NCBI GenBank assembly: GCA_020861055.1
Contig: JAJBTD010000197.1
Location: forward strand, 1-10,829
DNA from: Clostridiales bacterium
GTDB taxonomy: Bacteria; Bacillota; Clostridia; Oscillospirales; Oscillospiraceae
Reading direction: 5' to 3'
DNA: 10,829 nucleotides
Each line of letters starts with the position of its first letter. Positions within the stretch are counted from its first letter, which is position 1. Made by a program: the position numbers and the translations under genes. This document shows positions 1 to 6,244 of the stretch, piece by piece. The notes beneath the pieces are model-generated. The model was not told where the DNA came from. It saw only the letters and a list, made by a program, of their open reading frames with translations, and ran no database searches.

Positions 1-1391
1 CCGCTGATCGTCCCCGTGGCGGTGATGTTCTGGGCAAACAGGTCGGTCACGTTGATGCGGTCGGCAGTCACGGAATTTGCCGCCAGCACTGAACCGTCGA
101 TGGCGGTCTGGTACTGCTCCTCCGTCAGCTGCTCAGAGGTCAGCCCTCCTGCTGTGGCGTTGATCTCGTAAATCAGTCCATCTGCCCCGGTGAGAATGAG
201 CTTGTCCGCCGTCAGGGTGTTTGCCTGGATCACGTCTCCCACAATGGTCACGCCGGTCAGGTACTTGGTGGCGTTGATCTCTACGCCGGAGAGAGAGTCT
301 GTGATAATGCCGCCCCGCACCAGCAGCTCCTGGAGATAGGCCTTGTCCGCAAACAGACTTTTGAAGCTGGCCATGTCCGCCGTATATCGCTCCAAAGCGG
401 TGGTGGTGGGGCCCTTGTAGCTGGCCGAGCTGTCCGTCTCTGCACTGCCGTAGGCGGTGAGCTTTGTCTGAAAGCCCCCGTCATAGGTATGCTCTACATT
501 CATGACGGGAAAGGCGTAGCTCTCTCCGGTAAGGTCGGTGACGGTGACGATATCCCCTGGTTCCAGCCGCAGATCTCCGGCTACCGTCACCTCTCCCGGC
601 CGGTAGGTGAAGCCGTCCAGCCCAGCCCACACGGCCTCCAGCGCGGCCTCCGTCATATAGGGGTCGGTGAGGGTAATGCCGCTGCCCCCCGTCCCGGCGG
701 AGAGCTGTTCATCCTCCCCGGAGCCGGTGGCCACCGTCAGGCTGGAGAGCACATAGTCATAGTCCTTCCGGGTGTAGCCGCCGCTGTAGTAATCCTCCGG
801 GCCAATGTCTGCTTCCGCCGGCGAGAACCACCGGAGCGTAAGCCTCCCCTCCCGGTCAAACAGGGCGTTGCATCCCAGCAGAGCGGCCATATACCCCGCC
901 ATTTCCCGGCAGGTGTACCCGGAGGATACTCCACTGACCGCTGCATCGGTCAGCCCGGACACGTCACCCAGTACCACCCCCGCCTGATCGCAGATGTCTG
1001 CCAGCACTGCCAGAGCGGTGGCAGGCGCCGGGTCGGGCGGATAATACCCCATCTCCATGGCCCAGATCATGGCGTCGGAAGCCGTGACCTTTACCGTCCC
1101 CTCCCCCGTCTCCGGCGTCTCAAAGCGGAACCGGCCCAGACTGAGCCACGCATCGCCCAGCTCCACCTCCGGGGTGACATACGCCCCCTCCAGCGCCGGG
1201 AGCCCGTCTCCTGTGAGAGATACCGTCAGGTAAGCTGCCACCGTGCTTCCCAGGCTTGGCCCCGAAGTGTCGGAGCTGCACCCGGCGGTCAGGGTGAGCT
1301 GGGTGATCTCCTCCTCCAGACAGATGCCACTGTCCAGCCGCAGCCGGAGCGGGATTCGCTCCTGCCCCTCATACGCAAATTCTGAAAGCAA
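1..1391 (-). CDS. Phage tail-tip / baseplate-like structural protein (5' part, runs off left edge)
   Basis: Reading the minus strand from a TTG at 1391 gives 463 uninterrupted codons to the window edge, so the C-terminus is missing. The start is set by a strong AAAGGAGG 8 nt upstream and an in-frame TGA just before it. Residues 1-110 are beta-rich; around 160-190 a segment (YTCREMAGYMAALLGCNALFD) followed by GRLTLRWF resembles the hub domain of siphophage tail-associated proteins. Residues 350-463 carry the spaced pattern typical of Firmicutes phage tail fibres: ANTLTADKLIL, GLIYEIN, GSVLAANSVTADRINV. Such proteins sit at the tail tip and contribute to host-receptor binding or baseplate assembly. 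The gene just upstream is an ECF transporter subunit with its own terminator, not a tape-measure or distal-tail gene, so this gene heads its own unit. It could be a prophage edge, a remnant or a domesticated tail module. Family assignment is by pattern memory, not by search. Confidence 0.75.
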   Translation of the reverse strand, partial: MLSEFAYEGQERIPLRLRLDSGICLEEEITQLTLTAGCSSDTSGPSLGSTVAAYLTVSLTGDGLPALEGAYVTPEVELGDAWLSLGRFRFETPETGEGTVKVTASDAMIWAMEMGYYPPDPAPATALAVLADICDQAGVVLGDVSGLTDAAVSGVSSGYTCREMAGYMAALLGCNALFDREGRLTLRWFSPAEADIGPEDYYSGGYTRKDYDYVLSSLTVATGSGEDEQLSAGTGGSGITLTDPYMTEAALEAVWAGLDGFTYRPGEVTVAGDLRLEPGDIVTVTDLTGESYAFPVMNVEHTYDGGFQTKLTAYGSAETDSSASYKGPTTTALERYTADMASFKSLFADKAYLQELLVRGGIITDSLSGVEINATKYLTGVTIVGDVIQANTLTADKLILTGADGLIYEINATAGGLTSEQLTEEQYQTAIDGSVLAANSVTADRINVTDLFAQNITATGTIS

Positions 1392-1414
1392 TTCGCCTCC
1401 CTCCTTTCAACTGC

Positions 1415-1420
1415 ATTGTA
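1415..1420 (-). promoter_or_regulatory. Weak candidate -10 (TACAAT) for the tail-like gene
   Basis: On the minus strand TACAAT lies 24 nt upstream of the TTG start. The hexamer 17 nt further upstream is poor (TTTCGG); an alternative pair is TTGCAT with TACGCT at 17 nt. Transcription would start almost at the ribosome binding site. This is only suggestive, but the gene is separated from its upstream neighbour by a terminator, so it needs a promoter of its own. Confidence 0.25.
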
Positions 1421-1476
1421 GCGTAAAATCCCGCCCGCCGAAATGCAACAAAGGTAGTTCAACAGCTAAAAGAGCA

Positions 1477-1519
1477 TAAAAATACTGCAAAGCTGCGCTT
1501 ATGCGCAACTTTGCAGTAT
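1477..1519 (-). terminator. Rho-independent terminator of the ECF transporter gene
   Basis: A 17-bp stem (arms 1482-1498 and 1503-1519, one G-U/C-A position, 4-nt loop) lies 28 nt past the stop codon of the ECF S-component gene. Read leftward it is followed by a run of five T (positions 1482-1478) and then another T-rich stretch. It isolates the downstream phage-tail-like gene from read-through. Confidence 0.85.
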
Positions 1520-1546
1520 AAATGCTGTAGAAGAAAGGGGAGAGGC

Positions 1547-2158
1547 TCAGCTCCGCTTCAGAGCGTGGGCCACGGCCTTGCCGACGCCGCCGCCCACAAT
1601 AGCCCCGGTGATCCATTCCACCAGGCCCTGAACGCCCACGGACAGGACGACGAACATGATCGGGCCGGTGGCGCCCAGAGTGCTGACCAGGCCCTGGACG
1701 TAGTCACAGGAGTAGAAGAACCAGACGATGTATCCCATAAACAGCAGGGTGTTGAGCAGGGGGCAGAGAAGCCCGGTGGCGAAATAGCAGACTGTATCCG
1801 TCTTGTCGATCTTTTTCAGTCCCCGGAAGATCCAGCCGGTGAGCGCGCCCACCAGCGTCCGGGTGCCCACGCACAGGACAAAGGTGGAGATGGGACTGAG
1901 CTGGAAAAATGCTCCGGTCATGAGCGAGGCGCCGGTGACGGCGTCATAGAAGCTGGTGAAGCCAAAGACCAGCCCCAAAATCGCCCCTGCCAGCGGTCCG
2001 GAGATCATAGCGCCAATGGCGATGGGGATCATGGTGAAGGTCATTACCAGAGGGCCTACCGGGATGCTGGCCAGTCCGGTGAGCTTCATCACCAGGATAA
2101 TGGCGATGAGCAGTGCTACCTCTGTCAGATAGCGTACCTTGTCGTTGCTGTTTTTCAT
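1547..2158 (-). CDS. ECF-type transporter S component (substrate-binding membrane subunit)
   Basis: This 203-residue integral membrane protein has about six hydrophobic segments (roughly residues 11-28, 36-53, 56-72, 83-112, 122-150, 165-190). The short loop SIPVGPLVMTFTMIPIAIGA followed by GPLAGAILGLVFGFTS (about 53-69) is characteristic of the PF12822-type S components that bind a vitamin and dock onto a shared EcfA-EcfA'-EcfT energising module. The nearest known members transport pantothenate, folate or similar vitamins; the substrate cannot be read from sequence. No ecfA or ecfT gene is nearby, as usual for group II ECF systems where the module is encoded elsewhere. The start at 2158 is chosen over an open frame reaching 2206 because AGGAGGT lies 7 nt upstream and the protein then begins directly before the first membrane helix. 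It has its own promoter (2309-2337) and terminator. Confidence 0.88.
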   Translation of the reverse strand: MKNSNDKVRYLTEVALLIAIILVMKLTGLASIPVGPLVMTFTMIPIAIGAMISGPLAGAILGLVFGFTSFYDAVTGASLMTGAFFQLSPISTFVLCVGTRTLVGALTGWIFRGLKKIDKTDTVCYFATGLLCPLLNTLLFMGYIVWFFYSCDYVQGLVSTLGATGPIMFVVLSVGVQGLVEWITGAIVGGGVGKAVAHALKRS

Positions 2159-2280
2159 GATAGTTACCTCCTGCTGCCGTTCCGCCCTTCGTCGGATACA
2201 GCGCAATATGATGTGCCGCCGCTATTGCTTTCCCGCATCTGCCGTCCGCACAGGGTACAGCGATGCGCTCACAACAGCAT

Positions 2281-2306
2281 TGGCCGCCGGGCAAGCCCGA
2301 CGGCCA
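2281..2306 (-). repeat. Inverted repeat at the ECF transcription start
   Basis: Arms 2281-2292 and 2295-2306 are complementary over 12 bp. In minus-strand RNA the only non-Watson-Crick position is a U-G wobble and the apex is a CUUG tetraloop, a stable type; the plus strand would have a C/A mismatch instead. The predicted start site (about 2302) falls inside the left arm, so this may be a 5'-terminal stem-loop of the mRNA, or an operator overlapping +1. No run of T follows, so it is not a terminator. Confidence 0.5.
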
Positions 2307-2308
2307 TC

Positions 2309-2337
2309 ATTATAGTTCGTATGAGGAGAAATTGCAA
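2309..2337 (-). promoter_or_regulatory. Sigma-A-type promoter of the ECF S-component gene
   Basis: On the minus strand a -35 box TTGCAA (2337-2332), a 17-nt spacer and a perfect -10 box TATAAT (2314-2309) lie just after the stop codon of the DUF2461 gene. The predicted transcription start is near 2302, giving a leader of about 140 nt before the ECF start codon. Confidence 0.8.
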
Positions 2338-2361
2338 CTGTATTTTTGCAGTGTACTGCCC

Positions 2362-3054
2362 TCACAAAATCTGCTCTGTCACCGGCGGCTCCATGCGCAG
2401 ATCGTCAAAATAGTGGTACAGGGGCAGCAGCAGCTCCCATCCCTCCGCCACAGCGTCCGCTAGCTGAGGGGAGCAGAACAGCTCGTCAGGGGGACACTCC
2501 CGGACAAAGCTGAGAGATTTCCGGTTATACCAGCCGTCCAGCAGGGGGGAGACGCTGCCCTTGGGCCGCTTGTACGACTGCCCCTCCAGGACAAAGGTAT
2601 CCTGCCGCTCAAAATCCCGAACCAGAGCCTCCAGAGCCTCCGGCTCCCGGCGGATGCGGCGGCGGTAGGCCTCCATATCGGCGGGCGTCCCCCAGTAGCC
2701 CAGGCCGTAGCCGTAGCCCTGGCGGGAGACCTCGAACCAGAGAGAGGGGATGTCGTGCCAGTCCTCGTCCCGGTCGTGGGGCCGCTCCAGAGAGAGCCAG
2801 AGATGGTCCTTATACGGCCCGCCCCCGTGGAGCCGCCGGGCGTCCCGGTAGATGCGGGTGACGTGGAGATTGACCAAAAGTCCCGGATTTCGCTCCAGTA
2901 ACCGGTCGTACACCGTCCGCCCCAGCGCCTGCATGGGCTGGTAGAGGTGGGTCAGATATTCCTCCTTGTGGGCGTTGAACCAGCTCCGCTCGTTGTTCAG
3001 TGCAATCCCCCAGAGAAACTGGATGGTCTCGTCAGAAAAACCTTGAAATGTCAA
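2362..3054 (-). CDS. DUF2461 family protein (TIGR02453-like)
   Basis: A 230-residue soluble protein matching the DUF2461 pattern: an N-terminal FQGFSDETIQFLWGIALNNERSWF (here split: residues 3-14 and 15-26), then RIYRDARRL (67-75) and GGGPYKDHLW (77-86), the conserved 'RI-RD...PYK' core. Members are widespread and of unknown function. The start is taken as the TTG at 3054 because AGGAG lies 8 nt upstream, the length then fits the family (about 220-230 aa), and the conserved region begins at residue 3. A longer frame to a TTG at 3144 would run through the terminator hairpin of the VanW gene and adds 30 residues with no family resemblance. No clear terminator follows the stop codon, so some read-through into the ECF gene is possible. 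The promoter is not obvious; it may depend on read-through from the VanW gene. Confidence 0.85.
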   Translation of the reverse strand: MTFQGFSDETIQFLWGIALNNERSWFNAHKEEYLTHLYQPMQALGRTVYDRLLERNPGLLVNLHVTRIYRDARRLHGGGPYKDHLWLSLERPHDRDEDWHDIPSLWFEVSRQGYGYGLGYWGTPADMEAYRRRIRREPEALEALVRDFERQDTFVLEGQSYKRPKGSVSPLLDGWYNRKSLSFVRECPPDELFCSPQLADAVAEGWELLLPLYHYFDDLRMEPPVTEQIL

Positions 3055-3072
3055 ACTATCCGCTCCTGTCTG

Positions 3073-3110
3073 AAAATAGGCCCCAGGGACGGAGAAGCTC
3101 CGCCCCTGGG
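3073..3110 (-). terminator. Hairpin terminator after the VanW-family gene
   Basis: Arms 3082-3094 and 3098-3110 form a 13-bp GC-rich stem with one G-U pair and a 3-nt loop. On the minus strand it is followed by GCCTATTTT, a modest T run, so termination may be partial. It lies between the VanW stop codon and the TTG start of the DUF2461 gene. Confidence 0.7.
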
Positions 3111-3140
3111 AAGAGGTTACTGTTTCTGGAGATTGGACGC

Positions 3141-4760
3141 TCAATCCCCCGTGGCAATGACCTTGTTCCGCGCCTTGTAGTAGCTGTAGGCCTCCTCCGT
3201 GGAGGAGATGAGGTTGCCGTTCCCGTCGTATAGCTCCCGATAGGTCTGCACCTTGTAGCCGGTGTAGGGGGTAGTGATGACCTTGCTCGTCCCGGAGGCC
3301 AGGCTGCTGTCGGTGGTGTAGGTGGTGGAATAGGGAATGGTCTCCAGGGTCTTGCTGACGATCTTCACCGTGATGTCGTCCGTCTTGGTGCCGTAAATGC
3401 GTACCGTCAGCTTGCCGCCGGAATAGCTGGTGACGATCTTGATGGGATAGTCAGTGTTGTTGGCAAACTCAAACTCCGGCCCGCCCCAGGAGACGGTGGC
3501 GTCCAGGCCCAGACCGATGTAGCTGGAGGCGTAGGTGTGATTGCTCCGGGTGACGATCTCCAGATTGGCATAGAGGCAGGCAGCGTACAGGGTGGAGGAG
3601 GTCTGACAGATGCCGCCGCCCACCTCCTGGACAGTCTCTCCGTTGTTGTAGGCGGGGGCTGCGGAGAAGCCCCGGGCGGTGGTGCGCTCGCCTACTGTGT
3701 CGTTGTAGTTGAAAATCTCACCCGGCAGCAAAATAGTGCCGTCGCAGAACTGAGCGGAGAGCTTCACGTTGCTCACCCGACCGGAGGAGCCGGAGACGGT
3801 AGTGGTATAACTCCCCAGCACGTCGGCGAACAGATGCTCCTCCAGAAATGCCGTGGTGACGTCCGGCTCAGTGTAGACCAGGTCGATTGTCACCTGACTG
3901 CCCGCCTCGGCCTCCTCCAGCGCCTGTGTGGCGGCGTCCACATCGAAGGACACCCCGTCGATGGAGGCGACGATGGCGTAGTCGTTGTCCGGGTCCAGAG
4001 TGGCGCTGACTGGCTCCACATAGATCTGGTCATAGATGGCCTGGATGTCCAGCTCAGCGATCTCGCTGGAGAGGGTGGCGCAGTCCACAGTGTATGCCTC
4101 CGGCCAGCTGCCGGAGTTGACCAGGCTGGCCACCTGATCGGTCAGCGTCTCCACGTCCGCCGTCACCCCGGCGCTGCCCTTGGTGATGACGACGCAGTCT
4201 TCCTCGATGGTGTAGGTGGTCTCCACAGCGGTATCCACCGTCTCAATGCCTGTGGCCTGGATGAGAGCTTTCAGCGTTTCCGTGTCCGTCAGAGCGGGGG
4301 AGACGGTGACGCTCTGCGCCTCTGTATTCCCCATCTGCACCTGGAGCCACTCCCAGCCACGGGTAAGAAACGCCCCGTGTCCCAGCACCATGGCCTCATC
4401 CAGAGCGTCGCTGTAATCCCAGGTCAGGAGATTCTGCTCATCGCTCCAGATGGTGACGCTGTAGGTCTCGCCGGCCAGGAGGATGTCTACCGTCTGGGCC
4501 TTGTAGATATTTGCAATCGCCTCGTCTACGGCGGCAGAGGCCTCCTGGCAGGTCATGCCCTGGACATCCACTCCCTGGATGGTCACATCTCCGATGATGG
4601 CGTCCTGATCCACCTGCATACACAGATACAGATAGACGGCGAACACCAGAGCGATGAGAAGAAGAATCAGGATGAGCGCCGCCCTGAGCCCGGTGTGCTT
4701 TTTTCCCTTGGATTCGGCTTTTTTCGCCCGACTGGGCGCAGTCTTTGTCTTGCTTGCCAT
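3141..4760 (-). CDS. VanW family membrane-anchored surface protein with YoaR-like peptidoglycan-binding region
   Basis: The protein is 539 aa. A Lys/Arg-rich cytoplasmic tail (1-25) precedes one transmembrane helix (about 26-48), so the rest is predicted outside the cell. Residues about 55-300 fit one or two PG_binding_4/YoaR-type domains (e.g. IIGDVTIQGVDVQGMTCQEA at 55-74, and SIDGVSFDVDAATQAL at 266-281). Residues about 325-455 are the VanW domain, with the signature GGGICQTSSTLYAACLYANL (381-400) and the SNHTY motif shortly after. The last 80 residues resemble a G5-like extracellular extension. VanW is named from vancomycin-resistance clusters, but most members, like this one, are stand-alone surface proteins of unknown role, and this protein alone is no evidence of resistance. 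The ATG at 4760 has GGGAGG 7 nt upstream. It has a good promoter divergent from the glucokinase gene and ends at a terminator. Confidence 0.9.
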   Translation of the reverse strand: MASKTKTAPSRAKKAESKGKKHTGLRAALILILLLIALVFAVYLYLCMQVDQDAIIGDVTIQGVDVQGMTCQEASAAVDEAIANIYKAQTVDILLAGETYSVTIWSDEQNLLTWDYSDALDEAMVLGHGAFLTRGWEWLQVQMGNTEAQSVTVSPALTDTETLKALIQATGIETVDTAVETTYTIEEDCVVITKGSAGVTADVETLTDQVASLVNSGSWPEAYTVDCATLSSEIAELDIQAIYDQIYVEPVSATLDPDNDYAIVASIDGVSFDVDAATQALEEAEAGSQVTIDLVYTEPDVTTAFLEEHLFADVLGSYTTTVSGSSGRVSNVKLSAQFCDGTILLPGEIFNYNDTVGERTTARGFSAAPAYNNGETVQEVGGGICQTSSTLYAACLYANLEIVTRSNHTYASSYIGLGLDATVSWGGPEFEFANNTDYPIKIVTSYSGGKLTVRIYGTKTDDITVKIVSKTLETIPYSTTYTTDSSLASGTSKVITTPYTGYKVQTYRELYDGNGNLISSTEEAYSYYKARNKVIATGD

Positions 4761-4834
4761 GGTATGCCTCCCGGCTCAGACCGTCCTGCCTGGGACAGAC
4801 GGTAAATTTTTCCGCTGTTTTTGGCGTCCTATTC

Positions 4835-4863
4835 AGTATAGCGAATTCGGAACGAAAATTCAA
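4835..4863 (-). promoter_or_regulatory. Promoter of the VanW-family gene
   Basis: On the minus strand TTGAAT (4863-4858), a 17-nt spacer and TATACT (4840-4835) form a sigma-A-type promoter. The transcript would start near 4828, leaving a leader of about 67 nt. That leader contains a small hairpin (about 4782-4804) just before the ribosome binding site. Confidence 0.75.
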
Positions 4864-4885
4864 GGCCGATACCGCTGTTGAAACC

Positions 4886-4914
4886 TTGCAAATTCTGAAT
4901 TCTGTTGGTATAAT
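4886..4914 (+). promoter_or_regulatory. Promoter of the glucokinase gene
   Basis: TTGCAA (4886-4891), a 17-nt spacer and a perfect TATAAT (4909-4914). It is divergent from the VanW promoter with only 22 bp between the two -35 boxes, so a regulator bound there could affect both. Transcription would begin near 4921, giving an unusually long leader of about 220 nt. Confidence 0.8.
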
Positions 4915-4920
4915 AACACC

Positions 4921-5141
4921 TGAGAAAAATGCAGTCCGAGCGGCTGTCTGTGCGGCGCCCGAAACACACCCAGGGGTATTTTACCGACCTTGCGCGCAGA
5001 CAAACCGTTGAAAAATATTCAGAAACAGGAAACGCTCGCCGCTTCCTGTTTGCTCTGTATACCGGACAGCAGAGAAGCGGAGAGCGGTCAGGGAAATGGC
5101 CGCTTTTCAGAAAACCAAATATGCCCTGGAGGGAAAGCACT
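4921..5141 (+). other. Long structured 5' leader of the glucokinase gene
   Basis: This 221-nt stretch has no convincing gene. It can form at least three stems: a long-range pairing of 4946-4954 with 4993-5001 (9 bp, one G-U), a 9-bp perfect hairpin 5023-5031/5043-5051 with an 11-nt loop, and an 8-bp hairpin 5083-5090/5097-5104 with a 6-nt loop followed by TTTT. The last one resembles a weak intrinsic terminator 35 nt before the start codon. The leader does not match any riboswitch consensus I recognise. The reading frame of the glucokinase stays open back to an ATG at 4929, but that ATG has no ribosome binding site. Confidence 0.45.
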
Positions 5142-6104
5142 ATGCGCTACTTTATCGGAATAGACATTGGCGGAACCAACATTGCTGTGGGCGTTGTGGA
5201 TGAAGAAAAGAATATGCTGAAAAAGCTCAGCGTCCCCGCCGGAGCAGATCGGAAGGCGGAGGCGCTGATCGACGACATGGTCGCCTCCGTCCGGGCAGTG
5301 CTGGAGCTGGCGGGGATGACCCTGTCGGACATCGCCTCCATCGGCATCGGCGTGCCGGGGGCGGTGACGCCGGAGGGCGAGGTAATCCAGGCGGTGAACC
5401 TGGGCTGGAAAAATCTGCCGCTGCGGGAGATCATGTCCTCCCGGCTGGGCCTGCCCGTTTACCTGGGCAACGACGCCGACTGTGCCGCCTTGGGCGAAGT
5501 GGTCGCCGGGAGCGGAGCCAACTGCAACAGCGCTCTGATGATCACCCTGGGCACCGGCATTGGCGGCGGCTTTATCGTCAACGGTAAAATTTTCAGCGGC
5601 TGCACCGGTCAGGGCACCGAGCCGGGCCATTTCACCTTCTGCTACGGCGGGGAGCTGTGCGGCTGCGGCAAGCGGGGCTGTTTTGAGGCGTATACCTCCG
5701 CCACCGCTCTCATCCGCCAGACCCGCCGGGCCATGGAGAAAAATCCTGACTCCAAAATGTGGGCCCTGGTGGACGGAGATATCGACAAGGTCAACGGCAA
5801 GGTACCCTTCGACGCCGCCAAGCTGGACGACGGCACTGCCCGCGCAGTGGTGGCCCAGTACATCGATTACCTTGCCATGGGCATTGCGGGCATCGTGGAC
5901 ACTTTCCGTCCAGAGCTGATTATTATGGGCGGCGGCATCTGCAACCAGGGAGACTATCTGATGATCCCTCTGAACGAGGGCATCCGGAAGTATTGCTATG
6001 CCTCGGATGAGATTGCGCCCCCTCCCGCTGTCCGTGCCTCCCTGGGCAACGACGCCGGCATCATCGGCGCAGCGGCCCTCCAGATGTCTCTGGAGAAGAA
6101 GTAA
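5142..6104 (+). CDS. glk: ROK-family glucokinase
   Basis: A 320-aa cytoplasmic sugar kinase expected to convert glucose and ATP to glucose-6-phosphate. Visible motifs in order: the phosphate-1 loop DIGGTN (8-13), GIGVPG (68-73), GNDAD (109-113) carrying the catalytic Asp111, LGTGIGGG (136-143), EPGH (160-163), and the ROK zinc motif CGCGKRGCFE (173-182) with Cys173, Cys175 and Cys180, His163 being the likely fourth ligand. IMGGGI (261-266) is the C-terminal adenosine-side motif. The length is that of ROK glucokinases. The ATG at 5142 is selected because GGAGGGA lies 7 nt upstream and the protein then starts MRYFIGIDIGGTN, the normal ROK beginning. Being a stand-alone gene rather than part of a sugar operon fits a general glycolytic enzyme. 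Substrate identity (glucose versus another hexose) is family inference. Confidence 0.92.
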   Translation: MRYFIGIDIGGTNIAVGVVDEEKNMLKKLSVPAGADRKAEALIDDMVASVRAVLELAGMTLSDIASIGIGVPGAVTPEGEVIQAVNLGWKNLPLREIMSSRLGLPVYLGNDADCAALGEVVAGSGANCNSALMITLGTGIGGGFIVNGKIFSGCTGQGTEPGHFTFCYGGELCGCGKRGCFEAYTSATALIRQTRRAMEKNPDSKMWALVDGDIDKVNGKVPFDAAKLDDGTARAVVAQYIDYLAMGIAGIVDTFRPELIIMGGGICNQGDYLMIPLNEGIRKYCYASDEIAPPPAVRASLGNDAGIIGAAALQMSLEKK

Positions 6105-6117
6105 AGGCACAGGTAAA

Positions 6118-6145
6118 CGCCCCTGTGTGAGACAGGGCTTTTGTT
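6118..6145 (+). terminator. Terminator after the glucokinase gene
   Basis: A CCCTGT/ACAGGG stem (6121-6126 with 6132-6137, loop of 5 nt), extendable by a G-C pair past a bulge, followed by TTTTGTT. It lies 16 nt after the stop codon and separates glucokinase from metG. Confidence 0.7.
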
Positions 6146-6165
6146 GCTGTGGCCGTTTCCCTCCC

Positions 6166-6194
6166 TTGCGAAGCGGACAAAATAATACTATAAT
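6166..6194 (+). promoter_or_regulatory. Promoter of metG
   Basis: TTGCGA (6166-6171), a 17-nt spacer and a perfect TATAAT (6189-6194). The leader from about 6201 to 6244 is short, so there is no room for a T-box or SAM riboswitch of the kind that often controls methionine genes in Firmicutes. Confidence 0.75.
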
Positions 6195-6244
6195 GATCCC
6201 ATCACGGAATCATCGCATTCCACACCGAAAGGAATTGAGGATAG

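Noticed and set aside
489..1385. 298-codon open frame on the plus strand
   Set aside because: It is antisense to the phage-tail-like gene, Arg/Pro/Gly/His-rich, with no ribosome binding site and no recognisable domain; the minus frame has clear tail-protein motifs.
1511..2413. 300-codon open frame on the plus strand
   Set aside because: Antisense to the ECF gene; runs through the ECF promoter, leader and terminator, and is low in hydrophobic content with no domain.
3055..3144. Longer DUF2461 start overlapping the VanW stop codon
   Set aside because: The extra 30 codons span the terminator hairpin and have no family resemblance; the TTG at 3054 has a well-placed AGGAG.
3141..4760. Vancomycin resistance determinant
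   Set aside because: VanW-domain proteins are common in susceptible Firmicutes; no vanH, van ligase, vanX or vanRS gene is present in the window.
3537..4805. 422-codon open frame on the plus strand
   Set aside because: Antisense shadow of the VanW gene caused by GC-rich third positions.
4929..5141. N-terminal extension of glucokinase by 71 codons
   Set aside because: The frame is open to an ATG at 4929, but there is no ribosome binding site there, the added residues do not resemble ROK proteins, and 5142 has a good site and the standard N-terminus.
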